Below, piece after piece: positions 39,598 through 50,332 of a stretch of 64,000 nt of DNA; the first letter of the stretch is position 1, and every line of letters starts with the position of its first letter. The stretch is taken from the NCBI RefSeq assembly GCF_000801295.1, contig NZ_AP012978.1:496001-560000 (forward strand), given 5' to 3'. Made by a program: the position numbers and the translations under genes. The notes below the pieces were generated by a model. The model searched no databases and was not told the origin of the DNA. It saw only the letters and a list, made by a program, of their open reading frames with translations. The DNA comes from an endosymbiont of unidentified scaly snail isolate Monju (GTDB lineage Bacteria > Pseudomonadota > Gammaproteobacteria > Chromatiales > Chromatiaceae).

Positions 39598-41721
39598 ATG
39601 GATAATACAGGGAGTTTCATGCTGAATCGCCTCGTTCGGCCGGAGATGGCCAGGTCGCCGGAGTTCCAGTCGGCCATCATGCGCATTCTGGGTTGGGTGC
39701 TGATGATGACCATACTGGGCATGGCGCGAGTCCAGGGAGTTTATCGGTTCGACTGGCAGCTCTTCGAATGGTTGTTTGCCCTGCACCTGGTGTGGTTCCT
39801 GGCGCTGTTGCTGCATGTGATCAAGGCGCCGGGTCTCAGGCCATGGCGGACCTATCTCGGGATCCTGGCGGATGCCAGTGGAACCAGTTTCTCCATCTAC
39901 CTGAGCGGTGACCCGACTTCGCCTTTCTACCTGATCTATGTCTGGTCGTTTCTCTCGCAGGGAACGCGTTTCGGGGCCCGCAATCTGACCCTCGCCTCAT
40001 TGGCGAGCATGTTGTGTTACACGACCGTGGTGTGGGTGCTCGATGGTTGGCGCAAGGCTCCCTTCGAGGCGGGTTTCAGTCTGCTCTTCCTGGCGATTTT
40101 GCCTGCCTACGAGTATTCCCTGATCAAGCAGTTGCACCGTGCCAAGCAGGCCGCCGAGGCGGCCAACCGGGCCCGTGGCAATTTTCTGGCGACCATGACC
40201 CACGAATTGCGTACCCCCCTTTCGGGCGTGATCGGCATGACCGGGCTGTTGCGCGACACGTCACTCGACCAGGAGCAGCGTACCTACGTGGAGTCCATTG
40301 CGGCCTCGGCGGCGACCTTACAACCCCTGATCGGCGATATCCTGGACCTGTCCAAGATCGACGCCGGGAAACTCGAGCTGCGCAGGGAATGGTTCGATAT
40401 CCGCAGCGCCTTGCTGGAGGTGTGCCGCGTACTCGGTCCCCAGGCAGTGGAACGGCGCATCGACCTGGTCTGCCGGGTTCAACCCGGCGTCCCGGTTTCT
40501 GCCCTGGGGGATGATCTGCGTTTTCGCCAGGTGCTGTTCAACCTGATCGGCAACGCCATCAAGTTCACCGAGCGGGGGAAGGTGGTGGTCACGCTGGCCG
40601 TGGAGCAGGGCCGGGGGGGCGTGGCTGGCCACAACTCCGGGTCGGTGTTCGTGACACCGGCATCGGCATTCCCGAGGAAAAGGTGGCCAGGATCTTCGAC
40701 AGTTTCTGGCAGGCCGATGACAGCACCACGCGCAAGCACGGGGGCACGGGTCTGGGCACCACCATTGCGCGCGACCTGGTGACCCTGATGGGTGGCACCA
40801 TCGGGGTCGAGAGCGAGGTCGGACAGGGCAGCCTGTTCTGGGTCTTGCTGCCGATACTGGAGAATTCTTGCCTGGAGCCACCCGCGCCGCCTGCCGGCCT
40901 GGAGGGGAGACGGGTATTGTGCCTGGCAGCCAGTACCTCGCTGCAACTGGTGTTGAGAGAGGCGCTGGAAGAGGCGGGCATGCAGGTGGAGATGATCGAT
41001 ACGCCCGACACGGCCGACTGGACCGGTATCGGCGACCGGCCCCTCGACCTGCTGGTGATCAGCGATACCCCGCAAGGACTGGATCTCGCCGGAGTCGCGT
41101 CGCGTCTGCGGCAACGGCTGGGAGCGGCGGTGCCAGTGGTGTTCCTGCATTATCCGAACCGGGGGGTGCAGGTCACCGAAGGCTGGAACCTGGTACTCGA
41201 CCGCCCTTGCGATCCGCGGGAACTCTGGGAGGCCTGCATGGAGGCCTTGAGCGGTGGTGACCGCGTGGAAGAGGGGCGGCGCAGGCAAGAAGAACCGAGA
41301 GCTGCGGCCCCGGGCGACAGTGGCATCCAGGTGCTGGTGGCCGAGGACGACCGTATCAATGCGCGGCTGATCCACAGCCTGTTACGCAAGGCCGGCCATC
41401 GGGTGACCCTGATGCGTGACGGGGAATCTGCGCTGCGTGTTGCCCGGGAGGGTCATTTCGACCTCGCCCTGGTCGATCTGCGCATGCCGGTGATGGACGG
41501 GATCGATTTCACCCGTGCCTGGCGGGCCCATGAGGCGGCGGAGGGAGGGGGGGCGGCACATGCCGATCATCGCCCTGACCGCCAATATGGCCGAGGAGGC
41601 GCGCGAGCAGTGCATGGCGGCCGGCATGGACGACTTTCTCACCAAGCCCATCGATCCGGAGACCCTGGATTCCCTGATTCAGCGTTTCGTGTGGCGTGAA
41701 CCCGAATCCGATACCGCCTGA
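39598..41721 (+). pseudogene. RpfC-like hybrid sensor histidine kinase with two frameshifts at G runs
   Basis: The coding sequence spans 708 codons: four to six membrane segments (residues 25-185), HisKA with FLATMTHELRTPLSGVIGMT, HATPase with FNLIGNAIKFTERGKVV and DTGIGIPEEKVARIFDSFWQ, then a receiver domain with VLVAEDDRINARLI, DLALVDLRMPVMDGIDF and PIIALTANM. This is the layout of RpfC-type quorum or diffusible-signal kinases, without a visible HPt domain. One frame break is at a run of seven G (40613-40619) and a compensating one at seven G (41547-41553). The middle 310 codons are therefore in another frame. An intact protein would need eight and six G. It lies between nth and rnfE on the opposite strand. 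Confidence 0.85.
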
Positions 41722-41726
41722 CCGGT

Positions 41727-42431
41727 TCAGGAGCGACTGGGCACTATGGGCGGTGCCTGGCAATGCGACGGCTCGGCCCTGCGGGCCCGCACGTCCACGC
41801 CCTTGTCGATCACGTTCTTGAGTGCGATCAGCAGTCCCAGGCCGATGAAGGCGCCAGGTGGCAGGATGGCCAGCAGCAGGCCCTGGAAATCGTTCCCGGC
41901 CGAGAATTCCCAGGCGCGAGCCGCCTCGCCGAACAGCAGGTGGGCGCCGGAGAGCAGGGTGCCCTGACCGATCAGTTCGCGCAGTGCGCCCAGCAGGGTG
42001 AGCACGGCGGTAAAGCCCAGGCCCATGGCCAGGGCGTCTGTGATGGCGGCCGGCACCGGGTTGCGCGAGGCGAAGGCCTCGGCGCGACCGATGATGGTGC
42101 AGTTGGTGACGATCAGCGGCACGAAGATGCCGAGGATCTTGTACAGCTCGTGGGACCAGGCATTCATCACCAGTTCGGTGGCGGTCACGAACGAAGCGAT
42201 CAGCAGCACGAACACCGGCAGACGGATCTCGGCGCGCACCCAGTGGCGGATGGTCGAGACGCTGAGATTCGACAGCAGCAGTACCGCGGTGGTGGCCAGT
42301 CCCAGGGTCAGTCCGTTGATCGTGGAATTGGTCACCGCCATCAGCGGGCAGAGCCCGAGCAGGGCGACCAGGGCCTGGTTGTTGTGCCACAGGCCGTCCA
42401 GGGTGATCTTGCGATAGTCCACCTCAGTCAT
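41727..42431 (-). CDS. rnfE: Rnf electron transport complex subunit E
   Basis: A 234-residue integral membrane subunit of the Rnf (Rsx) complex, with six hydrophobic segments and the ALVALLGLCPLMAVTNSTING opening typical for RnfE. The conserved cysteines (GLCPLMA and IVTNCTIIGRAEAFAS) hold the half-membrane [2Fe-2S] cluster shared with RnfA. The tail (RARRAEPSHCQAPPIVPSRS) is variable. It overlaps rnfG by eight bases and is the last gene of the operon. Confidence 0.95.
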   Translation of the reverse strand: MTEVDYRKITLDGLWHNNQALVALLGLCPLMAVTNSTINGLTLGLATTAVLLLSNLSVSTIRHWVRAEIRLPVFVLLIASFVTATELVMNAWSHELYKILGIFVPLIVTNCTIIGRAEAFASRNPVPAAITDALAMGLGFTAVLTLLGALRELIGQGTLLSGAHLLFGEAARAWEFSAGNDFQGLLLAILPPGAFIGLGLLIALKNVIDKGVDVRARRAEPSHCQAPPIVPSRS

Positions 42432-43086
42432 GGTGCGGTTCCTCTATTGCCTCGGTCTCCAACAGCCGGTGGCCCTGGTCACGGTACCACAGCAGTGCCT
42501 GGCGGATGGCGCGCACCACCCCGCGCGGGGTGATGGTGGCGCCGGTGAACTGGTCGAAGGCGCCGCCGTCGCGTTTCACCTTCCAGCGGGATTCGGGGGG
42601 ATCGCCCAGACGGCGCCCGGCGAACCCCAGTATCCAGTCGCTGCGCTCGACTTCGATCTTGTCGCCCAGCCCCGGGGTCTCCTTGTGGCTGAGCACGCGT
42701 ACGCCCGCCAGGCTGCCGTCGGCACGTATCCCCAGGGTGAGCGCAATGTCCCCGCTGTAGCCCTGGGCGATCACCGGGCTGAGGATCATGGCGACAGGTT
42801 CTCCGTTGCGGCGCGCCAGGTAGACCTGGGTGTGTTCGGCGCCAAGGGCCTGGGGCGCGGAGATATCGAGGGCGTCGCGCAGCAGGTCGTTGTCGTATTC
42901 GTTTTCGGGCAGGATGGCGTTCAGCTGGGCCAACAGCATCTCGCGTTCATTCTGGCGAATGCGCTCTACGGTCGCCTGGTAGCTGAATCCGACCAGCAGG
43001 CTGCCGAGCACCGCGAACAGCCCCAGCACAGCGGAGGCGATCAGCGCAGAGCGAAAGGCCACGGGCAGTCTAGCGGCCATCGGCAT
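42424..43086 (-). CDS. rnfG: Rnf electron transport complex subunit G
   Basis: A 220-residue subunit with one N-terminal membrane anchor (residues 12-32) and a periplasmic FMN-binding domain. The covalent FMN site is FTGATITPRGVV, where the threonine of TGAT carries the flavin by phosphodiester bond. SHKETPGLGDKIE is also conserved. It overlaps rnfD by 17 bases at its start and rnfE by eight at its end. Confidence 0.95.
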   Translation of the reverse strand: MPMAARLPVAFRSALIASAVLGLFAVLGSLLVGFSYQATVERIRQNEREMLLAQLNAILPENEYDNDLLRDALDISAPQALGAEHTQVYLARRNGEPVAMILSPVIAQGYSGDIALTLGIRADGSLAGVRVLSHKETPGLGDKIEVERSDWILGFAGRRLGDPPESRWKVKRDGGAFDQFTGATITPRGVVRAIRQALLWYRDQGHRLLETEAIEEPHHD

Positions 43087-44116
43087 CCTCCCGGGCGCCG
43101 AACACGCGCGGTTGGGTGTAGTGGTCGATGGTCGGTGCGGCCATGTTCATCAGCAGCACCGAGAAGGCCACCGCGTCGGGGTAGCCGCCCCAGGTGCGGA
43201 TCACGTAGACCAGCAGGCCGATCAGCGCGCCGTAGATCAGTTGGCCCCTTGGCGTGGTGCTGGCCGTGACCGGGTCGGTGGCGATGAAAAAGGCCCCCAG
43301 CAGGGTGGCACCGCTGAACAGGTGGAAGATCGGGGAGGGGTGGATCTCGGGGTCGATGAGCCAGAAGATGCCGGCGGCTGCGAGCAGGCTGCCCAGCATG
43401 CTGGCCGGGGTGCGCCAGCCGATCACTCCGCGCCACAGGAGGAACAGGCCGCCAAGCAGGTACCAGGTGCCGACCCACTCCCAACCCTTGCCACCGAAAT
43501 AGCCCCACAGGGGGGCGCGTTGGATCTCACTGATCATGTGATCGCGTGAGAGTTCGGTGCGCAGGTGGTCCAGTGGCGTGGCGCCGGTGACTGCGTCCCA
43601 GCCTTGCGGGTGTGGCGGAATGCCCGAGAAGATCGCTTGCCAGGCTGCGTTCAGGCTCACCGTATGGCCGCCGAGCACCGAGGGCTCCAGCCATCGGATC
43701 ATGTCTGCGGGGAAGGAGACCAGCAAAAGAGCATAGCCGGCCATGGCGGGATTGAAGGGGTTGTGGCCCAGCCCGCCGAACAGTTGCTTGGCGATGACGA
43801 TGGCGAAGGCGGTGCCGATCACGGTCTGCCACCAGGGCAGCAGGGGTGGCAGGGCCACGGCCAGCAGCCAGGCGGTGAGCAGCCCCGAGAGGTCGGCGAT
43901 CACCGGGCGCGGGTCACGTCCGCGCAGGCGTATCACCAGCCATTCGCAGACCACCGCGGTGAGGCTGGCCAGGCCGAGGTTGACGATCACACCCCAGCCG
44001 AAGTACCACCACAAGGCGGCGATGCCCGGCACCAGCGCGAGCAGTACCTGCGCCATGACGCGCTGTACGTCGTTCTGGCCCTGCAGGTGGGGGGAACTGG
44101 CAACGGGGAATTCCAT
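43070..44116 (-). CDS. rnfD: Rnf electron transport complex subunit D
   Basis: A 348-residue polytopic membrane subunit with about ten helices. The covalent FMN site lies in HLFSGATLLGAFFIATDPVT. Other signatures are GGLGHNPFNPAMAGYALLLV and the closing PTIDHYTQPRVFG. RnfD, with E and A, is thought to form the ion-translocating core. ATG at 44116 shares one base with the rnfC stop. Confidence 0.95.
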   Translation of the reverse strand: MEFPVASSPHLQGQNDVQRVMAQVLLALVPGIAALWWYFGWGVIVNLGLASLTAVVCEWLVIRLRGRDPRPVIADLSGLLTAWLLAVALPPLLPWWQTVIGTAFAIVIAKQLFGGLGHNPFNPAMAGYALLLVSFPADMIRWLEPSVLGGHTVSLNAAWQAIFSGIPPHPQGWDAVTGATPLDHLRTELSRDHMISEIQRAPLWGYFGGKGWEWVGTWYLLGGLFLLWRGVIGWRTPASMLGSLLAAAGIFWLIDPEIHPSPIFHLFSGATLLGAFFIATDPVTASTTPRGQLIYGALIGLLVYVIRTWGGYPDAVAFSVLLMNMAAPTIDHYTQPRVFGAREDADGR

Positions 44117-45696
44117 CAGTTGTCTCCCTGTGGGCCCGGGGCCTTGTCGTTCTGTTGCGCGGCCTTCCTGGCGGCAACCCGTTTCATGGCGGCCTCGATG
44201 GCGGCCTTTTTCGGGTCGTCGGAGGTGCCGGCCGATTTTTTCTCCAGAGCCTCTTTCTTCTTGCGCAGACGCGCCTTGCGTTCTGCCTCCAGGCGCTTGA
44301 TCCGGGCCTCCCGGAAGTCGTGCCGACGACGCGCGTGTTCGGCCTTCTGGCGTTCGCGCTCGCTGGCCCAGATCTCGGTCTTGGCGAAGCGGTAATAGTG
44401 CACCAGTGGAATGCGCGCCGGGCAGACGTAGGCGCAACAGCCGCACTCGATACAGTCGAACAGGTGATGATCCTGGGCCTGGTCGAAGTCGCGGGCGCGC
44501 GCATACCAGTAGATCTGTTGCGGCAGCAGGTACGCAGGGCAGACCTTGACGCACTCGCCGCATCGGATGCAGGGCTTGGCTGGTGGCGGGTCGGGCGCCT
44601 CCTCGGCCGAGGCGGCGATGAAGCAGTTGCTGCCCTTGGCCACCGGGACTGCGTCGCTGTGCAGGGCGAAGCCCATCATCGGGCCGCCCATGATGAGCTT
44701 GTGGACCTGTGGGGTGTAGCCTCCGCACTGGGCGATCAGCTCGGATACCGGCGTGCCGATAAGGGCGCGCAGGTTGCCGGGGCGGCTCACGCCCTGGCCG
44801 GTGATGGTGACAATGCGCGAGATCAGGGGGCGCCCGCGCAGCACGGCGTCGGCCACGCTGGCGGCGGTGGCGACATTCTGGCACACCATGCCGACATCCA
44901 GTGGCAGGCCCTGCGAGGGGACTTCCACCCCGGTGAGCAGGTAGATGAGCTGTTTCTCGCCACCACTGGGGTACTTGGTGGGGACCACGCGGATCTCGAT
45001 GCCGTCGTCATCCCCGCTCAGGGCCTCGCGCAGCGAGGCGATGGCCTCGGGCTTGTTGTCCTCGATGCCCACCAGGATGCGCGAGGCGCCGACGATATGG
45101 CGCAGGATGCGCGCACCTTCGAGCACCTCTTCGGCCTGTTCGCGCAGCAGGCGATCGTCGCAGGTGATGTAGGGTTCGCACTCGGCGGCGTTGATGATCA
45201 GGGTGTCCACTGCCCGGCCGGTGACGTTGGTCTTGACGCTGGTGGGGAAGACTGCGCCGCCCAGGCCCACTATACCTGCCCAGCGCAGGCGTTCGCGAAG
45301 CTCGGCCGGGTCGGTTTCTGCCCAGTTGGTGATCGGTTCCGGCAGTTCTGCCCAGTGCTCCTCGCCGTCGGGCTCGATCACGATGCAGGGCGCCGACAGG
45401 CCCGAGGGGTGGGCAATGGGCATTTCCGCGATCTCGACCACCCGGCCCGAGGTGGGGGCGTGCAGGTTGGCGCTGACATAGTCGCTGGCCCGTGCGATGA
45501 GCTGCCCCTTGAGCACCTGATCTCCGGCCTTGACCAGCGCTTCGGCGGACTTGCCGATGTGCTGCTGCAACGCCAGCTGCAGGCGTGAAGGCAGCGTGGC
45601 CTCGACGACGGGACGGTCGGCGGACAGGGCCTTGTGGTCCGGAATGTGCAGGCCTCCATGGAAGTCCCACACCGGTGGGGTGAGATCAACAGCCAT
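44116..45696 (-). CDS. rnfC: Rnf electron transport complex subunit C
   Basis: A 526-residue peripheral subunit that binds NADH and FMN, related to NuoF. An N-terminal RnfC barrel-sandwich domain ([12 protein letters not shown]) precedes the NADH/FMN region ([25 protein letters not shown]) and an SLBB segment. Two [4Fe-4S] motifs follow: [12 protein letters not shown] and [12 protein letters not shown]. The C-terminal 90 residues are a charged coiled coil rich in K, R, E and A, as in many gammaproteobacterial RnfC. It overlaps rnfB by 11 bases. Confidence 0.96.
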   Translation of the reverse strand: MAVDLTPPVWDFHGGLHIPDHKALSADRPVVEATLPSRLQLALQQHIGKSAEALVKAGDQVLKGQLIARASDYVSANLHAPTSGRVVEIAEMPIAHPSGLSAPCIVIEPDGEEHWAELPEPITNWAETDPAELRERLRWAGIVGLGGAVFPTSVKTNVTGRAVDTLIINAAECEPYITCDDRLLREQAEEVLEGARILRHIVGASRILVGIEDNKPEAIASLREALSGDDDGIEIRVVPTKYPSGGEKQLIYLLTGVEVPSQGLPLDVGMVCQNVATAASVADAVLRGRPLISRIVTITGQGVSRPGNLRALIGTPVSELIAQCGGYTPQVHKLIMGGPMMGFALHSDAVPVAKGSNCFIAASAEEAPDPPPAKPCIRCGECVKVCPAYLLPQQIYWYARARDFDQAQDHHLFDCIECGCCAYVCPARIPLVHYYRFAKTEIWASERERQKAEHARRRHDFREARIKRLEAERKARLRKKKEALEKKSAGTSDDPKKAAIEAAMKRVAARKAAQQNDKAPGPQGDN

Positions 45697-46261
45697 TGGG
45701 TGCCTCCCTGATCCAGGGGTTGGACTCCGGGAAGGGCCAGCGCCAGGTCTCTGGGGTTTCCTTGATCGGCTCCATCACGATGCACTCCACCGGGCAGGGC
45801 GCGACACACAGTTCACAGCCGGTACATTCGGATTCGATCACGGTGTGCATCTGCTTGGCTGCGCCGATGATGGCATCCACGGGGCAGGCCTGGAAGCACA
45901 GGGTGCAGCCGATGCAGTCGCTCTCGATGATGCGCGCCAGCGCCTTGGACTTGGCGGCGGCCTCCTGGTCTTCCAGTGGCACCGGGTCACGGCCCAGCAG
46001 GTCGGCCAGTGCGATCATGGTCGCTTCGCCGCCAGGCGGGCAGCGGTTGATATCGGCCTCGCCAGCGGCGATGGCCTCGGCATAGGGACGGCAGCCGGCA
46101 TAGCCACACTGGCCGCACTGGGTCTGCGGCAGCAGCGCATCGATCTGGTCCACGATGGGGTCGCCCTCGACATGGAAGCGCACTGAAGCATAGCCCAGCA
46201 GCAGGCCGAACAGCAGGGCCAGCAGAGTGAGGATGAGTACGGCCGGCAGGATGCCCATCAA
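45686..46261 (-). CDS. rnfB: Rnf electron transport complex subunit B
   Basis: A 191-residue ferredoxin-like subunit. It has an N-terminal membrane helix ([18 protein letters not shown]), a Fe-S domain with [15 protein letters not shown], and two [4Fe-4S] motifs, [12 protein letters not shown] and [12 protein letters not shown]. It takes electrons from, or gives them to, soluble ferredoxin. It overlaps rnfA by four bases (ATGA). Confidence 0.96.
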   Translation of the reverse strand: MMGILPAVLILTLLALLFGLLLGYASVRFHVEGDPIVDQIDALLPQTQCGQCGYAGCRPYAEAIAAGEADINRCPPGGEATMIALADLLGRDPVPLEDQEAAAKSKALARIIESDCIGCTLCFQACPVDAIIGAAKQMHTVIESECTGCELCVAPCPVECIVMEPIKETPETWRWPFPESNPWIREAPNGC

Positions 46262-46839
46262 CCTGCCACCAGTCCGGCGAAGCCCATGAAGGCCATCGAC
46301 ATCAGGCCCGCGGAGATCAGGGCAATGGCATTGCCCTTGAAGGGCTCGGGTACATCGGCAACGGCTACCCGTTCGCGCACCGCGGCAAACAGTACCAGCA
46401 CCAGTGAGAAGCCGACCGCGGCGCCAAAGCCGTACAGCGCCGACTCGACAAAACCGTGTTGCTCCTGCGTGTTGAGCAGGGCCACGCCCAGCACCGCACA
46501 GTTGGTGGTAATCAGTGGCAGGAAGATACCCAGTACCTGGTAGAGCACCGGGCTGGTCTTGTGCATCACCATCTCGGTGAATTGCACCACCACGGCGATC
46601 ACCAGGATGAAGGCGATGGTGCGCAGGTACTCCAGCCCCAGGGGCTCAAGCAGGTAGGCGTTGACCAGGTAGCTGCTCACCGAGGACAGGGTGAGCACGA
46701 AGGTGGTGGCCAGGCCCATGCCCATGGCCGTCTCCAGCTTGCGCGAGACCCCCATGAAGGGACACAGGCCAAGAAACTTCACCAGGACGAAGTTGTTGAC
46801 CAGTATGGTACTGACGAGGATGAGCGCGTAGTCGGCCAT
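46258..46839 (-). CDS. rnfA: Rnf electron transport complex subunit A
   Basis: A 193-residue membrane subunit with six helices. [20 protein letters not shown] and [13 protein letters not shown] carry the two cysteines that, with those of RnfE, bind a [2Fe-2S] cluster inside the membrane. It is the first gene of the rnfABCDGE operon. Rnf couples electron flow between NADH and ferredoxin to an ion gradient; in Gammaproteobacteria it also keeps SoxR reduced and supplies reductant to nitrogenase. Confidence 0.96.
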   Translation of the reverse strand: MADYALILVSTILVNNFVLVKFLGLCPFMGVSRKLETAMGMGLATTFVLTLSSVSSYLVNAYLLEPLGLEYLRTIAFILVIAVVVQFTEMVMHKTSPVLYQVLGIFLPLITTNCAVLGVALLNTQEQHGFVESALYGFGAAVGFSLVLVLFAAVRERVAVADVPEPFKGNAIALISAGLMSMAFMGFAGLVAG

Positions 46840-46968
46840 TTATGACGTTTCTCCCGGGCAGATGCACAAGCTTAAGCAAGGGCTAATAAACAAGCAAACC
46901 TGCTTGCCCTTCGTACGGGTGCGGGATTGAGCCAAGTCAAGAGTCCGGCGAGGAGGGCTTGCAAGGGG

Positions 46969-49061
46969 TCAGGCGATCTCTTCCAGCACGCTCTGGATGC
47001 GTGCGCGTTTTTCCTCGCTGTCGGCCGAACTCAGGGCCTTCTGCAGAATGGCGGTCGCTTCCTCGCGGTCGCCCAGCTCGACGTAGGCGCGCGCCATCTC
47101 CAGCACGATCTCCAGGCTCTGGTCCTCCTCCTCGTTGAGTTCCGAGAGTGTGGCGCTTTCGTCTATCAGGGAAGAGTCGGCTTCATTCAAGTCGAGCGTA
47201 TCCACGTGTTCCCACAGGCCGATGAGTTCCTGCTGGGTGCTGTCGTCCTCGAGGTCCAGGCCGGCTGGCGTGGGCAGCAGTTCGCTGTCGAGTTCGTGCA
47301 GTTCCACCCGGGAAGGCGGGGGTGCGATGTCCAGTTCCTCGTTGGGTTGGACAGTATGCGGCTGCATGTTTTCGGAATCCTGGTCGCCCTGTACCCGGGG
47401 AGACGAAAAGGCGACCTCCTGGTCCGATACGTCCGACGCGTGTTCGTGATCGTCTTCGGGGGGGTGGTCCCGGACGTTTTCGTAGGGGCGCGGGCCGCGA
47501 TTCAGCACTTCGGGATGGGCTGCCAGCGGAATATCCAGAGCGGCGGTCCCGGTTTCGCTTCGTTTGCGCCGCCAGACCAGCCATCCCAGCAACGCCAGGC
47601 CGAGCACGCCTGCCAGTCCCCAGTAGGCTGCCCGGTGGTCACCAGCAGCGGGGGCTGGGGGTATGGTATCCGGCGTTTCCGGTTCCGGCGAGTCGGCCAC
47701 GGGAAGCCCGGTCGTGGACACCGGGGTGGTCGGCTTCTCGGGGGTCTGCGCATTGCCCGGAGTGTCGGTCAGGTTTGCCTTTTCGGCGGGGAGGGGGGCG
47801 GCAAGGGAGTATTGCCGGCCGCGACCGGATCCAGGAGATCGGTGTTGGTCTCTGTCCGCGGCGAGGCCGACATGCTGCCCGCCCTTCCCTGAACGGTCGC
47901 GGTGACCGGTGGTTGAACCGATGCCAGACGCTGGGCGTCGATGATCGACTGCAAGGTGGCGATCTGCTGGTCCTTGAACTTCAGCAGTTCCTGCATCTCG
48001 CGGACCTGGACCCTGAGCAGACGAAGTTCTTGCAGCAGGTTGGACTGGGTCACCTGCTCGCTGGAGGCGGTTTCTTCCTGCCGGAGAATCTCCTGTTGCA
48101 GAGGTTCTTCCTGTTGCGGATTTTCCCCCGGGCGGCTGGGAGGGAGCACCTCGAGTCGTCCCTTGTCATCATGGGGCACCATGGTGGCTTCGACGGCGGG
48201 TTCCACTACGGGCAGGTCACCCCTGGCGGTGTCGGCCGTCGTTTTCTCGGGAATTTCTGCCGAATGCGAAGGTGCGGAGGGTTGTGCGTCCGTGGGCAGT
48301 TGCTCTCCCGATTTCCATGCCTTCTCCTGGCGGGCAAAGGCCTTGAGCGCCTCTTCGCGGTTGATTCGCTTGACCTGCTCGGTGGTGGGGACGACCAGGA
48401 CAGCGCCGGCCTTGAGTTTGTTGATGTTGCCGTCCTCGAAAGCGTCGGGATTCATGCGCTGGAGGGCGATCATCATCTGCTGGCTGGTGACCTCATCGGA
48501 GCGCAGGTAGTAGGCGATGGGCCAAAGGGTCTCGCCGGGCTTGACCTTGTAGGCGCGGATGGGCGGCGCAATCTTGCGGCCCGACGAATCTACCAGCGGG
48601 GCTTCCGTTGCCGATGCGGGCGAAGCCGTGACTTTCTTTGCCCGGCCTGGAGGAGCGGCATGGGGAGTGGCGAAATCGGACGGGTCGAGCAGCAGCGTAA
48701 TACCCTTGATCAGCCTCACCTTGCCCTGTTTGACGCTGAGTGGAAATTCGAGGTAAGGCTGCTCGACCGGTTCCTTCGAGGTGACATGGATGAACCATTG
48801 CTTCCCTTTCTTTTCGGGGGTGAAGCGTAACTGCACTGGCAGTGATTCCCAGGCGATCTGCAGGCGCTTGAAATCATCCGTTGCGCCGAGCTCTACCTTG
48901 AGATCCTCTGCGGAAAGGGTCTCTGTTCCCAGCAGCTGGATCTCGGCATCCAGCGGCTGCATGAGATAGGAGTGAACCGTGACAGGACCGATAGAAAGAG
49001 CGCCAGCCGGAGCTGTTATGGACAAGTACAACGCCAAGCTCGCGGCGTTTCTGGTAGTCAT
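46969..49061 (-). pseudogene. fimV: FimV-like peptidoglycan-binding polar hub protein, frameshifted
   Basis: Read through the break, the product is 697 residues. It starts with a signal peptide and the FimV N-terminal beta domain (LSIGPVTVHSYLMQPLDAEI), then a LysM domain (AYKVKPGETLWPIAYYLR to LKAGAVLVVPT), a coiled coil (ELLKFKDQQIATLQSIIDAQ), one membrane helix (WGLAGVLGLALLGWLVWRRK), an acidic stretch and the C-terminal FimV TPR core (LEMARAYVELGDREEATAIL). FimV organises type IV pili and polar c-di-GMP/cAMP signalling. The break is at six C on the coding strand (47798-47793); a seventh would join PLPPPLPAEKANL. The acidic region is much shorter than in pseudomonads. Start 49061 is chosen for the signal peptide. 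Confidence 0.85.
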
Positions 49062-49291
49062 CGAAGTGGTCGTCCGTCCCTGTAGCAACTGGGTATGTTC
49101 CCTATTATTGCGCACAATCCGGGGTGGGTGCGAATGCCCAATCGGTAAGCGGCTGATAAATATGTTAATACACGTGAGGCTATCGTGTCTCGCCAACCTG
49201 CACGATCAAGTTTTTTATGTTATTGCCGATTGTTTGTGTATGACATATTTCAGGCGAGCATCTTGCTGGAGAGTACAGTACCATTTAGGCA

Positions 49292-50332
49292 ATGGCTGAT
49301 TTTGATGTGAAGCCCTCGGTCATCGATCGGGTACGGGATCGCCCCCGTCGCCTGCAGCGTCTGGCCGTGCTGATCGTTATCCTGGGCATGGGGCTGGCGC
49401 TGCTGTACCCCTTGTTACGGGATCGGCACGGGGCCCCCATCGAGGTGCGGGATGTCCCGCGACTGCCGCCCGAAAATCTGGCGGTCATCCCCCTGGCAGC
49501 GTCGCCGACCGACGACCCTCGACGGGTTGCGCTGGGGCGCCGGCTGTTCTTCGACGCACGCCTCTCGCCCCTGGGCAGGTCCTGCGGCAACTGCCATGTT
49601 CCTGCCAGCTACGGGACCTTGAGGGCGGCTCGTTCCCCGGGGCTGGGGGACCAGCTCGACGAATTCAATGTGCCGACGGTCCTCAATGCGGCACTCAGTC
49701 CCTATCTGGGATGGAAAGGCAAGATTACCTCGCTGGCTGATCAACTCCACCGGGTGATCAACAACCCTCGCCACATGGGAAGCAACTGGGCCTGGGTGAT
49801 CGAGACCTTGTCGGCTGACTCGGATTATCGTTCGCGGTTCTCCGCACTCTATGCCGACGGGATCACCCGCTCATCGATCACCGACGCCATCCTTGCGTTC
49901 GAGCGTTCCCTGGTGACTCCCGGAGCGCCTTTCGACCGCTACCTGCGCGGGGAGTTCGGGGCGTTGACTTCCGAGCAGATCGCGGGTTATGAACTCTTCA
50001 AGGACTATGGTTGTATTGCCTGTCACCAGGGACGCAACCTGGGTGGCAACCTGATCATCAGGTTCGGTATCTTGGAAGATCCGTTCAAGGATGGGTTCTT
50101 CGATGCTGCCACGCCGAAATCGAAACGCTTTCTCAAGTTGCGTGTGCCGTCATTGCGCAATGTCGCCAAGACCGGTCCCTACCTGCATGATGGTTCGGTG
50201 GAGACACTGGAGGAAGTCGTGCGCCTGATGGCGCGCTATCAGCTCGGCCGGGAAATGCCGGAAGAGGATGTCCGGCGTATCGTCGCTTTTCTGCACAGTC
50301 TCACCGCCCCCCTTCCGGAGAATTTTCGGTGA
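49292..50332 (+). CDS. Di-haem cytochrome c peroxidase (CcpA/MauG family)
   Basis: A 346-residue membrane-anchored periplasmic enzyme. Residues 20-42 form a membrane helix (RLAVLIVILGMGLALLYPLL). Two CxxCH haem sites follow: SCGNCH near residue 97 and CIACH near 240. LFFDARLSPLGRSCG, FNVPTVLNAALSPYLGWKG and KLRVPSLRNVAKTGPYLHDG are family signatures, the last holding the methionine-free distal region typical of this group. It reduces H2O2 or acts in a MauG-like oxidation. The stop overlaps the GTG of the next gene (GTGA), so it is coupled to a GGDEF/EAL protein. Confidence 0.93.
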   Translation: MADFDVKPSVIDRVRDRPRRLQRLAVLIVILGMGLALLYPLLRDRHGAPIEVRDVPRLPPENLAVIPLAASPTDDPRRVALGRRLFFDARLSPLGRSCGNCHVPASYGTLRAARSPGLGDQLDEFNVPTVLNAALSPYLGWKGKITSLADQLHRVINNPRHMGSNWAWVIETLSADSDYRSRFSALYADGITRSSITDAILAFERSLVTPGAPFDRYLRGEFGALTSEQIAGYELFKDYGCIACHQGRNLGGNLIIRFGILEDPFKDGFFDAATPKSKRFLKLRVPSLRNVAKTGPYLHDGSVETLEEVVRLMARYQLGREMPEEDVRRIVAFLHSLTAPLPENFR

